A stretch of 64,000 nt of DNA from MGML01 sp034416335 (GCA_034416335.1 DAOULV010000030.1:1-64000), one strand, 5' to 3'. Shown: positions 1 through 8,031, counted from the stretch's first letter. The notes: generated by a model from the sequence alone, not told the origin. Numbers and translations are program-made.

Positions 1-31
1 TCGTGTTCTCGGTGAGGTGTATAAGAGACAG
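1..31. other. Residual Nextera transposon-end adapter (artefact)
   Basis: The first 31 bases align without gaps to the 3' part of the Nextera read-2 adapter with four mismatches, and end in the exact mosaic-end core GTGTATAAGAGACAG. This is library-preparation sequence, not genome. Genomic sequence probably begins at base 32, and the window starts at a contig end. Confidence 0.9.
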
Positions 32-89
32 TGACTTAGGGGGTCTGGAGCCGATTTTCGGGAAATTTTGACACTTTTTAGCTGCGAAA

Positions 90-163
90 TCGGGGTGAGA
101 GGATTTGATCCTCCGACCACCTGAACCCCATTCAGGTGCACTACCTGGCTGCGCTACACCCCG
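90..163 (-). tRNA. tRNA-Pro (anticodon GGG)
   Basis: The reverse complement folds into a cloverleaf with acceptor CGGGGTG/CACCCCG, anticodon stem CCTGA/TCAGG and seven-base loop ATGGGGT, giving anticodon GGG. The T arm carries the expected TTCGA-like loop as ATCAAAT. The discriminator is A and the CCA end is not encoded. It is the first of four tRNA genes on this strand. Confidence 0.9.
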
Positions 164-324
164 ATTTTCACCGTGACCTATTATTTCTTTCTCTTGTTCC
201 ATTTTACAGGGGATAATATATCACCTAATGTAAAATTACAACGGCGTTGACATCTCTGGATGTAGGTAAATTGAGCACCTAATTATGAAAAATACAGGAG
301 GTTAAGCGTAGAATTTGAGTGTGG

Positions 325-398
325 TGGGCAGTAGAGGACTTGAACCTCTGACCCCCTGCGTGTAAAGCAGGTGCTCTAACCAACTGAGCTAACCGCCC
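325..398 (-). tRNA. tRNA-Val (anticodon TAC)
   Basis: The reverse complement has acceptor GGGCGGT paired with ACTGCCC (one G-T wobble), a D arm TAGCTCAGTTGGTTAGAG, anticodon stem CCTGC/GCAGG and loop TTTACAC, so the anticodon is TAC. The T loop is GGTTCAAGTCC. The discriminator A is followed by a gene-encoded CCA (322-324). Confidence 0.93.
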
Positions 399-406
399 AT
401 TTATGG

Positions 407-480
407 CGCGCTTGGCGGGGTTCGAACCCACGACCTCAGCCTCCGCAGGGCTGCGCTCTATCCAGCTGAGCTACAAGCGC
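407..480 (-). tRNA. tRNA-Arg (anticodon GCG)
   Basis: The reverse complement has acceptor GCGCTTG/CAAGCGC, the D-loop segment GCTGGATAGAGC typical of tRNA-Arg (A20), anticodon stem CAGCC/GGCTG and loop CTGCGGA, giving anticodon GCG. The T loop is GGTTCGAACCC. Discriminator G and an encoded CCA (404-406) follow. A genomic G34 is unusual for this box, because most bacteria read CGN with an A34 tRNA deaminated to inosine. Confidence 0.9.
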
Positions 481-500
481 ACCTCGTTACTTTAACATGG

Positions 501-583
501 TGCCGAAGGAGAGATTTGAACTCTCACGTCCTAATGGACACTACGCCCTGAACGTAGCGCGTCTGCCATTCCGCCACTTCGGC
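501..583 (-). tRNA. tRNA-Leu (anticodon CAG)
   Basis: This is a class II tRNA of 83 nt with a long variable arm. Acceptor GCCGAAG/CTTCGGC, anticodon stem CTACG/CGTAG and loop TTCAGGG give anticodon CAG. The T arm is GAGAGTTCAAATCTCTC. Discriminator A is followed by an encoded CCA (498-500). Confidence 0.93.
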
Positions 584-616
584 ATGACGAACATTATAAC
601 TTTATATGATACATTA

Positions 617-800
617 TTTTTCGTCAACAGCTAACAGTGAATCGGGGTAGAGACTGGTCGTAGACCGACTGGATTCCGGCCTGCGCCGGAATGACGGGCG
701 GCGGTGTTGTTTTTCGTCAACAGCTAACAGTGAATCTGGGTAGAGACAGGTCGCAGACCGACTGGATTCCGGCCTGCGCTGGAAAGACGGGCGGCAGTGT
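617..800. repeat. Tandem pair of ~91-bp interspersed repeat units
   Basis: Two units start with the same tttttcgtcaacagctaaca segment at 617 and 710, a period of 93 bp. Each ends in the widespread intergenic palindrome ATTCCGG-cctgcg-CCGGAAT followed by gacgggcggc. In the second unit the palindrome has decayed to ATTCCGG...CTGGAAA. Apparent reading frames here only reflect the repeat. The rest of 584-898 holds no recognisable gene. Confidence 0.8.
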
Positions 801-898
801 AATCTTTCTTCAGTCCCAATTATTCGGGTACTGCGTAAATTGACTACGGTTAGAGTATCCATTTAGAATATATTGAGATAATTGCGAAAGGTGTAAAT

Positions 899-2161
899 TT
901 GCATAAGAAAACCATACTCGATAACGGACTGCGCATCGTTTCCACCACGATGCCCCATACTCATTCCGTGTCCCTCTGTTATTTCACAGGTACAGGCTCG
1001 AGATATGAGACAGAAGAACAAGCAGGCATCTCTCACTTCATCGAGCACCTCCTTTTCAAGGGTAATACCCGACGACCTACCTCGAAAGACATATCTACGA
1101 CCATCGAAGGAGTAGGAGGAGGACTTAATGGAGGGACGGACAAGGAATCTACCCTGTACTGGGCGCGGGTAGCCAGACCGAACTTTCTGCTGGCCCTGGA
1201 AGTACTGACGGATATGCTCCTCCATTCCCTGTTCGATCCGCAAGAAATTGAACGGGAACGCAGCGTAATAATCGAAGAAATCAATATGACAAAGGATGTC
1301 CCTTCACAGCAGGTTCACCTTCTTATCGACGAGTTGTTGTGGCCGGACCACCCTCTGGGACGGGATATTGCCGGTAGCAAAGAGTCGATGACGGCGATAA
1401 ATAGAGAAATGATGCTTGCCTATATGGAGACAATGTATACGCCGGAAAACACCGTGATAGCAATTGCCGGAAACGTCGAGCATGAAGAAGCGGTAAGAGC
1501 AGTCGATGAAGTTACCTCCGGCTGGACCAGGGGAAAGATTAAACCTGAATATCAAGCTTTTTCTACCGGCGCCAATTCACGATTACTGATCGAAAAACGG
1601 GATACCGAACAGGTACACCTCTGTCTGGCACTTCCCGGACTCCCCCTGCTTCACCCGGAAAGGTTCGTCCTGGATATGCTGAACGTTATTTTTGGTGAAG
1701 GAATGAGCAGCCGGCTTTTTGCGGAAATCCGAGACAGGCTGGGTCTTGCCTACAGCATTCACAGCTTTATCGACCACCTTCAGGATACCGGAGCTATTAC
1801 TATTTCCGCCGGCGTAGAACCGCGTAACCTGCAGGTAGCCATAGAGGCTATACTCAGGGAATTATCTCAGTTAAAAGAACCTGTTCCCGGAGAAGAACTG
1901 AATAAAGCGAAAGAATTTGCCAAGGGAAGGCTGTTATTAAGAATGGAAGATACACGAAGTGTATCGGGCTGGATGGGCGGTCAGGAGATTCTTACCGGTG
2001 ATATTCTGACGGTCGAGCAGGTCCTGTCCAAAATCGACTCGGTAACCGTTTCCCATCTGCAGGAAACTGCCTCGAATCTCCTTATCGGTGAAAATCTGCG
2101 TCTGGCTGTGGTGGGTCCTGTCGAGGATGAAAAAACCCTGGAATCTTTGCTCCAGTGTTAG
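899..2161 (+). CDS. M16 family zinc peptidase (processing-peptidase-like)
   Basis: This 420-residue protein is an M16B-type metallopeptidase related to mitochondrial processing peptidase and bacterial PqqL/YmxG. The inverted zinc motif HFIEH is visible (His46, Glu49, His50), with the third ligand Glu126 lying 76 residues on, the usual spacing. The C-terminal half has the R/Y motif (RDRLGLAYSI, around residue 280). There is no signal peptide, so it probably acts on peptides in the cytoplasm. The start is TTG at 899; the protein begins MHKKTILDNGLRIV, exactly where the first beta strand of the family starts. It lies alone between the repeat pair and a palindromic element. Confidence 0.9.
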   Translation: MHKKTILDNGLRIVSTTMPHTHSVSLCYFTGTGSRYETEEQAGISHFIEHLLFKGNTRRPTSKDISTTIEGVGGGLNGGTDKESTLYWARVARPNFLLALEVLTDMLLHSLFDPQEIERERSVIIEEINMTKDVPSQQVHLLIDELLWPDHPLGRDIAGSKESMTAINREMMLAYMETMYTPENTVIAIAGNVEHEEAVRAVDEVTSGWTRGKIKPEYQAFSTGANSRLLIEKRDTEQVHLCLALPGLPLLHPERFVLDMLNVIFGEGMSSRLFAEIRDRLGLAYSIHSFIDHLQDTGAITISAGVEPRNLQVAIEAILRELSQLKEPVPGEELNKAKEFAKGRLLLRMEDTRSVSGWMGGQEILTGDILTVEQVLSKIDSVTVSHLQETASNLLIGENLRLAVVGPVEDEKTLESLLQC

Positions 2162-2194
2162 CACCTGGTTTCGGCAACTACTATTACTATTATT

Positions 2195-2254
2195 CCGTTC
2201 GCCCTGAGCTTGTCGAAGGGTGCCGTTGTGGTTCGACAGACTCACCACGAACGG
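2195..2254. repeat. 60-bp interspersed inverted-repeat element
   Basis: The element opens with CCGTTCG and closes with CGAACGG. Inside these, GTCGAA and TTCGAC also pair, around the centre gggtgccgttgtgg. It matches the well-known class of intergenic palindromes containing ccctgagcttgtcgaaggg. It lies between two convergent genes and could fold as a terminator-like hairpin. Apart from it, 2162-2359 shows nothing recognisable. Confidence 0.8.
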
Positions 2255-2359
2255 CTTGGTTATCCCATTTTTCTGTGCAATTGGGCACTTATATACTTTA
2301 ACGAATTTGACCTTTTAATTAATAAACGCCAGTTATCAACCATGTTAACACTCGTGAAG

Positions 2360-3079
2360 CTAGTTTTTGCTAAAGTAATCGCATTCGTTATAGATGCATT
2401 CGTTGTTACGCGACATATACCGGCATTGAACGTTGTTTGAAATATCCAGCCTGATGTTCATTCGTTTCTCCAGAAACTCAGCCGCCAGTTCGAGTGCTTT
2501 CCGGCTTGCCCTCTTACAGCATCTGGGCTGGCCGTCCAGCATACCTTTTAGAGTATAGGCGGTTGCTTCGTTTGCCAGCGCCCGGGTCTCTCCGGTCAGG
2601 GGGGTGGCTTCAGTAAGTACACTTACGGCAATACCGACACCGATACCTGTCCCGCAGGCGCCGTAGAATCCGCACCAGCCGCCGGGTACTTCTTTTCCTC
2701 TGGATATTGCCTTCTCGACCGCATTTTCGGGAACGGGATAATCGGAATTTTTTACAGCCGCTACGATTATTGCGGGGACCATTGCGTGGTGTTCGGGGCC
2801 GTGCATCGGTACCGACGGATGAGACATTACCGTTTCAAGTATTTCGACAGGATTCGATGAATCAGTGGAATCAAGCACCTGGCGCAGTATATCAAGCGCT
2901 TTGCCGCTGTGGCAGGAATCGCAGATGTAGTGTCCTTCCGGACAGTATATCAGGGCGTTGAATTCTTTACCGCAGTAGATACACTTTCTCGGTGCTTCTT
3001 CAGTCCCGTATATAAGCGGACTGCCGCAGACGCCGCAGTTTTCCTGGGATTCCATCGAATGTTTGCTATTGTCAGTCAT
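2360..3079 (-). CDS. DUF5714 family cysteine-rich protein
   Basis: The 239-residue product matches my memory of the DUF5714 family of anaerobes and methanogens, whose function is not known. The N terminus carries Cys15/Cys18, Cys33/Cys36, Cys46 and Cys53/Cys56, enough for two zinc-ribbon or treble-clef sites. The central part has GGWCGFYGACGTGIGVGIA (about 133-151), a Gly/Cys signature of the family, and later RCCKRAS with paired cysteines. It is soluble and probably metal-binding. It sits downstream of groEL on the same strand, separated by a terminator hairpin, so it is probably not cotranscribed with it. Confidence 0.75.
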   Translation of the reverse strand: MTDNSKHSMESQENCGVCGSPLIYGTEEAPRKCIYCGKEFNALIYCPEGHYICDSCHSGKALDILRQVLDSTDSSNPVEILETVMSHPSVPMHGPEHHAMVPAIIVAAVKNSDYPVPENAVEKAISRGKEVPGGWCGFYGACGTGIGVGIAVSVLTEATPLTGETRALANEATAYTLKGMLDGQPRCCKRASRKALELAAEFLEKRMNIRLDISNNVQCRYMSRNNECIYNECDYFSKN

Positions 3080-3137
3080 ATCTCCAGTATAAATTCCTTT
3101 GTGCAGTCAGGTCAAAAAGCCCGGCGTTTTTTGAAAG

Positions 3138-3168
3138 AGTACAGCCCCGATCGAATCGGGGCTGTACT
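3138..3168 (-). terminator. Terminator hairpin after groEL
   Basis: A perfect 14-bp stem (AGTACAGCCCCGAT paired with ATCGGGGCTGTACT) with a CGA loop follows the groEL stop on the minus strand. The trailing T-rich tract (CTCTTTC) is weak. Confidence 0.75.
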
Positions 3169-3202
3169 TACTTGTCGTAAAAATGACGGGAGCGATGTAT
3201 TA

Positions 3203-4831
3203 CTACATCATTCCGCCCATGTCACCCATCCCACCGGCTCCCATTGCAGGAGCAGGGTTTTTCTCAGGTATATCGGTAACAAGAGATTCGGTGATAAGGA
3301 CCATCGCGGCAATACTGGCTGCATTCTGCAGGGCAGACCTGACCACTTTGGTCGGGTCGATAATACCCTTTTCAACCATATTACAGAACTCGTCGTCATT
3401 GGCATCATAGCCAACGCCCGGCTTACTCTTCTTTACCGCGTCAATTATCACCGAGCCGTCTTTGCCGGCATTCTCGGCAATCCAGCGGATAGGCTCTTCG
3501 ACGGCTTTCTTTACCGTGGCAACCCCAACGGCTTCTTCATCGCTGACCTCGAGCTTATCGAGAGCCGGAAGGGAGTTGAGAAGAGCGGTTCCGCCACCGG
3601 GGAGAATACCTTCTTCCACGGCTGCGCGCGTGGCAGAGAGAGCGTCCTCGACGCGATGTTTTCTTTCCTTAAGCTCGGTCTCGGTAGCAGCACCGACCTT
3701 GATTACGGCAACGCCGCCGACCAGCTTGGCCTGTCTTTCCTGGAGTTTTTCGCGGTCGAAATCGGATGTGGTTTCTTCAATCTGAGCCTTAATCTGCTTG
3801 ATTCTTGCTGTAATAGCGGCTTCCTCACCTTTGCCCTCGACGACGGTGGTATTGTCCTTGTCGGAGGTTACGCGGCGGGCGCGGCCCAGGTCTTCGACGG
3901 TGACCGAATCCAGTTTGCGGCCGATATCCTCGGATATGACGGTTCCGCCGGTCAGGATAGCCATATCTTCAAGCATTGCTTTACGGCGGTCGCCGAATCC
4001 GGGAGCTTTCACTGCCAGGATGTTCAGAGTACCGCGAAGCTTGTTGACCACGAGTGTAGCCAGGGCTTCGCCATCGATATCTTCGGCAACGATAAGCAGG
4101 TTCTTGCTTACCTGTAAAATTTTCTCCAGGGCCGGAAGCAGGTCGGAGATAGCGGAAATTTTCTTGTCAGTTAAAAGAATATAGGGATCTTCCAGTTCGC
4201 TTACCATTTTCTCGGTGTTGGTAACGAAATAGGCGCTGATATAGCCCCTGTCGAACTGCATACCCTCAACAAACTCGGTCTCGTATTCAAGTCCCTTGGA
4301 CTCTTCAACGGTGATGACGCCGTCTTTACCGACTTTTTCCATTACTTCGGCGATGAGGTCGCCTATTTTCTGATCTTTGGCGACGATGTTGGCAACCTGG
4401 GCTATCTGGTCTTTGCCTTTTACCTCAGTGGATACTTTCTTGAGTTCGTTAATGATAGTCTCGGTAGCTTTTTCGATACCTCTCTTAAGAGACAGGGGTT
4501 CGGCGCCGGCCGCGACATTCTTAAATCCGTGGGTAATGATGGCATGAGCGAGTATTGTAGAGGTGGTCGTGCCGTCACCACAGGCATCGTTGGTCTTGCT
4601 GGCAGCTTCTTTTACCAGCTGCACACCCATGTTTTCGAAGGGGTCGGGGAGTTCGATTTCCTTGGCGATGGTAACGCCGTCATCGATTACCGAGGGTGCG
4701 CCCCATCTCTTGTCGAGAGCTACCGGGCGTCCTTTAGGCCCCAGGGTAACTTTTACGGCGTCCGCCAGTGTGTCTATCCCTTTCTTGAGGGCGTGTCTAA
4801 CTTCTTCATCAAAAACAATCTGTTTAGCCAT
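3203..4831 (-). CDS. groEL: Chaperonin GroEL (60 kDa)
   Basis: This is the ATP-driven folding chaperonin, which with GroES encloses unfolded proteins in the cytoplasm. The 542-residue length is typical. Visible signatures are VTLGPKGRPVALDK near the N terminus, the ATP-site DGTTTSTILAHAI (about 86-98), the ARRVTSDKDNTTVVEG region and the Gly/Met-rich tail ending GGMGDMGGMM. The RBS GAGGAGG precedes the ATG at 4831. It lies 26 bp downstream of groES and is probably cotranscribed from the CIRCE-controlled promoter at 5262-5290. Confidence 0.98.
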   Translation of the reverse strand: MAKQIVFDEEVRHALKKGIDTLADAVKVTLGPKGRPVALDKRWGAPSVIDDGVTIAKEIELPDPFENMGVQLVKEAASKTNDACGDGTTTSTILAHAIITHGFKNVAAGAEPLSLKRGIEKATETIINELKKVSTEVKGKDQIAQVANIVAKDQKIGDLIAEVMEKVGKDGVITVEESKGLEYETEFVEGMQFDRGYISAYFVTNTEKMVSELEDPYILLTDKKISAISDLLPALEKILQVSKNLLIVAEDIDGEALATLVVNKLRGTLNILAVKAPGFGDRRKAMLEDMAILTGGTVISEDIGRKLDSVTVEDLGRARRVTSDKDNTTVVEGKGEEAAITARIKQIKAQIEETTSDFDREKLQERQAKLVGGVAVIKVGAATETELKERKHRVEDALSATRAAVEEGILPGGGTALLNSLPALDKLEVSDEEAVGVATVKKAVEEPIRWIAENAGKDGSVIIDAVKKSKPGVGYDANDDEFCNMVEKGIIDPTKVVRSALQNAASIAAMVLITESLVTDIPEKNPAPAMGAGGMGDMGGMM

Positions 4832-4857
4832 ATTTCATCCTCCTCACAATTCCTGAG

Positions 4858-5166
4858 TTATTTTTTCGGTTTTTTGGCGAGAACATCGCTCTCGCGCAGG
4901 ATGATGAGTTCTTCATCCTCAACTTTGACTTCGGTCCCTCCGTACTTGGAGTAAAGCACTACGTCACCTTTTTTGATGTCCATGGGTATCCTGACTCCGT
5001 CGTCGGACATTCTCCCCGGACCCACAGCCAGTACTTCACCTTCCTGGGGTTTCTCTTTGGCTGTGTCTGGCAGAACGATTCCTCCCTTGGTTACTTCCTC
5101 TCTTTCGATAGGTTTGACTACCATTCTGTCAGCCAAAGGTTCAAGTTTTACCGATTTAGCCGCCAT
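4858..5166 (-). CDS. groES: Co-chaperonin GroES
   Basis: The 102-residue protein is the lid of the GroEL chamber. It begins MAAKSVKLEPLADRMVV and includes the mobile loop EVTKGGIVLPDTAKEKP. The start at 5166 is chosen over an in-frame upstream start because AAGGAGGG lies just before this ATG and the homologous region begins here. It is the first gene of groES-groEL and is probably repressed by HrcA through the CIRCE at 5227-5253. Confidence 0.97.
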   Translation of the reverse strand: MAAKSVKLEPLADRMVVKPIEREEVTKGGIVLPDTAKEKPQEGEVLAVGPGRMSDDGVRIPMDIKKGDVVLYSKYGGTEVKVEDEELIILRESDVLAKKPKK

Positions 5167-5226
5167 TCTATCCCTCCTTCCTGAGATTAAAAAAATTAAA
5201 ATCAATCCGTTTATGGATTAATTTTA

Positions 5227-5253
5227 TTAGCACTCTAGCCGTTTGATTGCTAA
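5227..5253 (-). promoter_or_regulatory. CIRCE operator upstream of groESL
   Basis: TTAGCACTC - 9 bp - GATTGCTAA matches the HrcA-binding CIRCE consensus (TTAGCACTC-N9-GAGTGCTAA) with one mismatch. It lies immediately downstream of the groES -10 element, where repressor binding would block transcription. The hrcA gene is in the same window (47995). Confidence 0.93.
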
Positions 5254-5261
5254 CTATTACT

Positions 5262-5290
5262 ATAATAACCCAGCCTGTCTTCTCCCGCAA
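5262..5290 (-). promoter_or_regulatory. Sigma-70-type promoter of groESL
   Basis: On the minus strand, TTGCGG (5285-5290) and TATTAT (5262-5267) are separated by 17 bp. The predicted transcription start falls at the edge of the CIRCE element. Confidence 0.65.
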
Positions 5291-5440
5291 CTCATCGAAT
5301 ATCCGGTTAGAGCTAAATATTGTTGATTAAGACGGATTTGAACAGCGTATCATCTTAAAATCTCTACAAAACTCCTGTTTCCTTACTAAATCACCTAAAA
5401 ATACGTTTGATTGAAGATGGACTGCAGGTTCCATTATAAT

Positions 5441-6286
5441 ATGGCGGTGATTATCGACTTTCATACCCATATATTTTCTCCACGGATTAAAGAGAACAGG
5501 GATAAATACATAAACGCGGACCCCTGTTTTGCCGGCCTATATTCCGATGAAAAGGCTAAGCTGGCGACGGCCGATGAACTTATCGACAGTATGGACGATG
5601 AAGGTATAGATATTTCGGTTGCTCTGAACATCGGCTGGACTGCCCACGAACTCTGCGTGGAAACAAATGACTACATCATGGAAGCCGTTTCCCGTTATCC
5701 GGAGCGGATAATCGGCTTTGCTGCCATAAATCCCCGTGCAGGAGATGCAGCCTTAAAAGAAGTGGAACGATGTGTTAAGGGTGGACTGAAGGGTGTCGGT
5801 GAAATGAGACCCGATGTGCAGTCACTCGATATGGAAGATACCGGACTCTTCAACCCGCTGGTCGAACTGCTGATTAAGAATGACATGATATTCCTGACCC
5901 ATGCCTCCGAACCGGTAGGACATCAGTACCAGGGAAAGGGAAACGTAACTCCGGATATCCTTTACCCGTTTATCGCAAAATACCCTGACCTGAAAATAGT
6001 ATGCGCCCACTGGGGTGGGGGACTGCCTTTTTACAGCCTGATGCCGGAAGTAAAACAGGCGATGGCAAACGTATATCTCGATACCGCCGCTTCACCTTTT
6101 CTGTACTCCTCGGATATATATAATAGGGTTATCGAGCTTGCCGGTCTTGAAAAAATACTTTTCGGGACCGATTATCCGTTACTGAAACCCCGCCGGCTGC
6201 TGGGAGAGATAGAATCACTGGGACTGCCTGACGATATACATGAAATGATTCTTGCGGACAACGCGAAGAATCTTCTTGGTTTATAA
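5441..6286 (+). CDS. Amidohydrolase-2 family metal-dependent hydrolase
   Basis: The roughly 281-residue protein is a TIM-barrel hydrolase of the amidohydrolase-2 family (COG2159; related to ACMS decarboxylase). The metal ligands are visible as the HTH motif in IIDFHTHIF near the N terminus, the His in FLTHASEP, the His in CAHWGGG and the Asp in FGTDYPLL. The substrate cannot be told from sequence. A TATAAT hexamer (5435-5440) lies directly before ATG 5441, with no Shine-Dalgarno sequence. If this is the -10 element, the message would be leaderless and start at GTG 5447 (protein starting MIIDFHTH). Confidence 0.85.
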   Translation: MAVIIDFHTHIFSPRIKENRDKYINADPCFAGLYSDEKAKLATADELIDSMDDEGIDISVALNIGWTAHELCVETNDYIMEAVSRYPERIIGFAAINPRAGDAALKEVERCVKGGLKGVGEMRPDVQSLDMEDTGLFNPLVELLIKNDMIFLTHASEPVGHQYQGKGNVTPDILYPFIAKYPDLKIVCAHWGGGLPFYSLMPEVKQAMANVYLDTAASPFLYSSDIYNRVIELAGLEKILFGTDYPLLKPRRLLGEIESLGLPDDIHEMILADNAKNLLGL

Positions 6287-6302
6287 TAACATCTATAAAA
6301 AG

Positions 6303-6881
6303 ATGGAAAAGATACGGGCGTTTATTGCTGTCGAACTTCCCGACTTCTTGAAGAAGGAACTCGGTAGAATCGAGTCCATCCTGAAAGCCGGTAACACCAC
6401 GCCGGTAAAATGGGTAGACTTTGAAAGTATACATCTGACACTCAAGTTTCTGGGTGATATCGAGGCTGACCGTACCGGTGAAATAGTCGAAGGTATTAAA
6501 AACGCCTGTGCCAGCGTATCTCCATTCGAGCTTAAAATAAATGGACTGGGAGTCTTTCCCAATCCCGCCAGAACCAGGGTTGCCTGGGTTGGACTCGTCG
6601 ACGCTACGGACGAACTTAGCCTGCTTCAGCGGAACATCGAAGCGGAAATGGAAAAGCTGGGTTATGAACGCGATATACGGAAATTCAGCCCTCACCTCAC
6701 TTTAGCCCGGGTGCGTGACCGGGCAAGCCGGGAAGAACGAAGCCGGTTAGGGGAACTCATTTCCGGGACATCTTTCAACGGAGGTACATTCACGGTAGAC
6801 TCAGTAAACCTGATGAGAAGCGAGTTGATGCGCCAGGGGGCAATTTACACTCGAATAGCGTTGATAAAACTTCATAAATAG
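6303..6881 (+). CDS. thpR: RNA 2',3'-cyclic phosphodiesterase (2H family)
   Basis: This 192-residue protein is a 2H phosphoesterase (LigT/ThpR) that opens 2',3'-cyclic phosphates on RNA ends in the cytoplasm. The two catalytic HxT motifs are clear: IHLTLKFLG (about residue 44) and PHLTLARV (about 130). The N-terminal MEKIRAFIAVELP is the typical family start, so ATG 6303 is preferred over an upstream in-frame codon at 6252 that overlaps the amidohydrolase. It is spaced 16 bp from the previous gene and probably cotranscribed. Confidence 0.92.
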   Translation: MEKIRAFIAVELPDFLKKELGRIESILKAGNTTPVKWVDFESIHLTLKFLGDIEADRTGEIVEGIKNACASVSPFELKINGLGVFPNPARTRVAWVGLVDATDELSLLQRNIEAEMEKLGYERDIRKFSPHLTLARVRDRASREERSRLGELISGTSFNGGTFTVDSVNLMRSELMRQGAIYTRIALIKLHK

Positions 6882-6883
6882 TC

Positions 6884-6912
6884 TTGTAAACGATAATCGG
6901 TTAGTGTATACT
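6884..6912 (+). promoter_or_regulatory. Sigma-70-type promoter before the small zinc-ribbon gene
   Basis: TTGTAA (6884-6889) and TATACT (6907-6912) are separated by 17 bp, with TG directly before the -10. The next start codon is at 6961. Confidence 0.6.
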
Positions 6913-6960
6913 AAGGCAAATTTTTGAAATCTTAAATAATTGGTTGGGAGGAGGACCCCC

Positions 6961-7173
6961 GTGGAACAAGGAAATTTTCCAAAGTGTCAGAGATGTAAGT
7001 CCGGAGATCTGGTACCCCTGTCCGATTTCGGCAGCCAGGGGGCGAATATTTACTACAAAGCGTGGGTTTGCACCAATCCTGATTGCGGCTATAACCTGAA
7101 AATCAGGAATGGCGATGTTTATATCGACGAGCCCATAATGAGCGGCGCCCTGCACAACAGCCGTGCTCGTTAG
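6961..7173 (+). CDS. Small zinc-ribbon protein of unknown function
   Basis: The 70-residue product starts at GTG 6961, placed by the strong GGGAGGAGG Shine-Dalgarno sequence at 6946-6954. An upstream ATG at 6940 precedes that site and is unlikely. It has two cysteine pairs, CQRC (about 9-12) and CTNPDC (about 38-43), separated by about 26 residues, which fits a single zinc ribbon. The sequence between them (FGSQGANIYYKAWVC) resembles ribbons of nucleic-acid-associated proteins. I do not recognise a named family. Confidence 0.75.
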   Translation: MEQGNFPKCQRCKSGDLVPLSDFGSQGANIYYKAWVCTNPDCGYNLKIRNGDVYIDEPIMSGALHNSRAR

Positions 7174-7208
7174 TATTGTCCCGCACCGGTTAAATTCTTA
7201 GAAAACGG

Positions 7209-7919
7209 ATGGTGATAGTGCTTCCTCAAGTATCCAAACTCGGGGAGATAGCACTGGATATTCTTTTCCCGCAATATTGCGTTGGATGTGGGAAAGAAGG
7301 CTCCTTCATCTGTGATTCGTGTTTTCGATTACAGCCATCTATTATGCCCCCGGTTTGCCCTCTCTGCGGAAGGCCTCAATCAAGCGGCGTTCTGTGTCCG
7401 GGATGTGTCGGCTGGCAGGCTGAAATAGACGGAATACGCTCTCCTTTCCGTTTCGAGGGTGTCATACAGCAGGCTATCTATCATCTGAAGTACAGGAACC
7501 TGCGGGCAATAGCCACTGTGCTTGCCGGATTTCTTTTTAATTATCTGAAATCAAATCCTGTTCCGGGCGATGTGCTGGCACCGGCACCTCTTCATAAATC
7601 CAGAATCAGAGAAAGAGGATATAACCAGTCGGGTCTTCTGGTCAGGAAGCTCGGAAAACTCTATGGACTGCCGGTGATAGAGAACAGTCTGGTAAGGCAC
7701 GAAAAATCACCGCCCCAGGCAAGAAGCGCCAATGTAAGTGAAAGAAAGCAGAATGTATCGGGAGTCTTCAGTGTTCGTGATGAAAGACTGTGCGGGAAGA
7801 AGGTTATCGTAGTGGATGATGTTTCGACTTCGGGAGCTACGCTGGATGCCTGCGCTGCTGTATTAAAAGAGAGTGGTGCCGAATCGGTCTGGGGACTGAC
7901 ACTGGCTAGAGAAATCTGA
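7209..7919 (+). CDS. ComF family phosphoribosyltransferase-like protein
   Basis: This 236-residue protein belongs to the ComF/GntX family, linked to DNA uptake and recycling in other bacteria. It has an N-terminal zinc region (CVGC...CDSC, then CPLC...CPGC) and a C-terminal type I phosphoribosyltransferase fold with the PRPP-binding motif VIVVDDVSTSGAT (about 199-211). No Shine-Dalgarno sequence is obvious before ATG 7209. Other competence genes are not nearby, so a role in transformation is uncertain. Confidence 0.88.
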   Translation: MVIVLPQVSKLGEIALDILFPQYCVGCGKEGSFICDSCFRLQPSIMPPVCPLCGRPQSSGVLCPGCVGWQAEIDGIRSPFRFEGVIQQAIYHLKYRNLRAIATVLAGFLFNYLKSNPVPGDVLAPAPLHKSRIRERGYNQSGLLVRKLGKLYGLPVIENSLVRHEKSPPQARSANVSERKQNVSGVFSVRDERLCGKKVIVVDDVSTSGATLDACAAVLKESGAESVWGLTLAREI

Positions 7920-8031
7920 TGATACAGGAGCTAATAGTGTTGTTAAATAAAGATAAGCTGCATATTAAGACGGGTCACCACGAGCAATATTCCAGGCAAA
8001 GAGGCCATAGAAACGGAATGGGGAGGAGTTT

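Noticed and set aside
614..862. Open frame translating to PSFRRRPESS-like repeats
   Set aside because: It is the translation of the interspersed repeat pair and of its flanks; such frames recur wherever this repeat occurs and have no RBS.
2909..4117. Long 402-codon frame on the plus strand
   Set aside because: It lies antisense to groEL and the DUF5714 gene, and the sense products are unmistakable. The frame is a by-product of their codon use.
6940..6960. Upstream ATG start of the small zinc-ribbon gene
   Set aside because: It precedes the strong Shine-Dalgarno sequence, which clearly serves GTG 6961.
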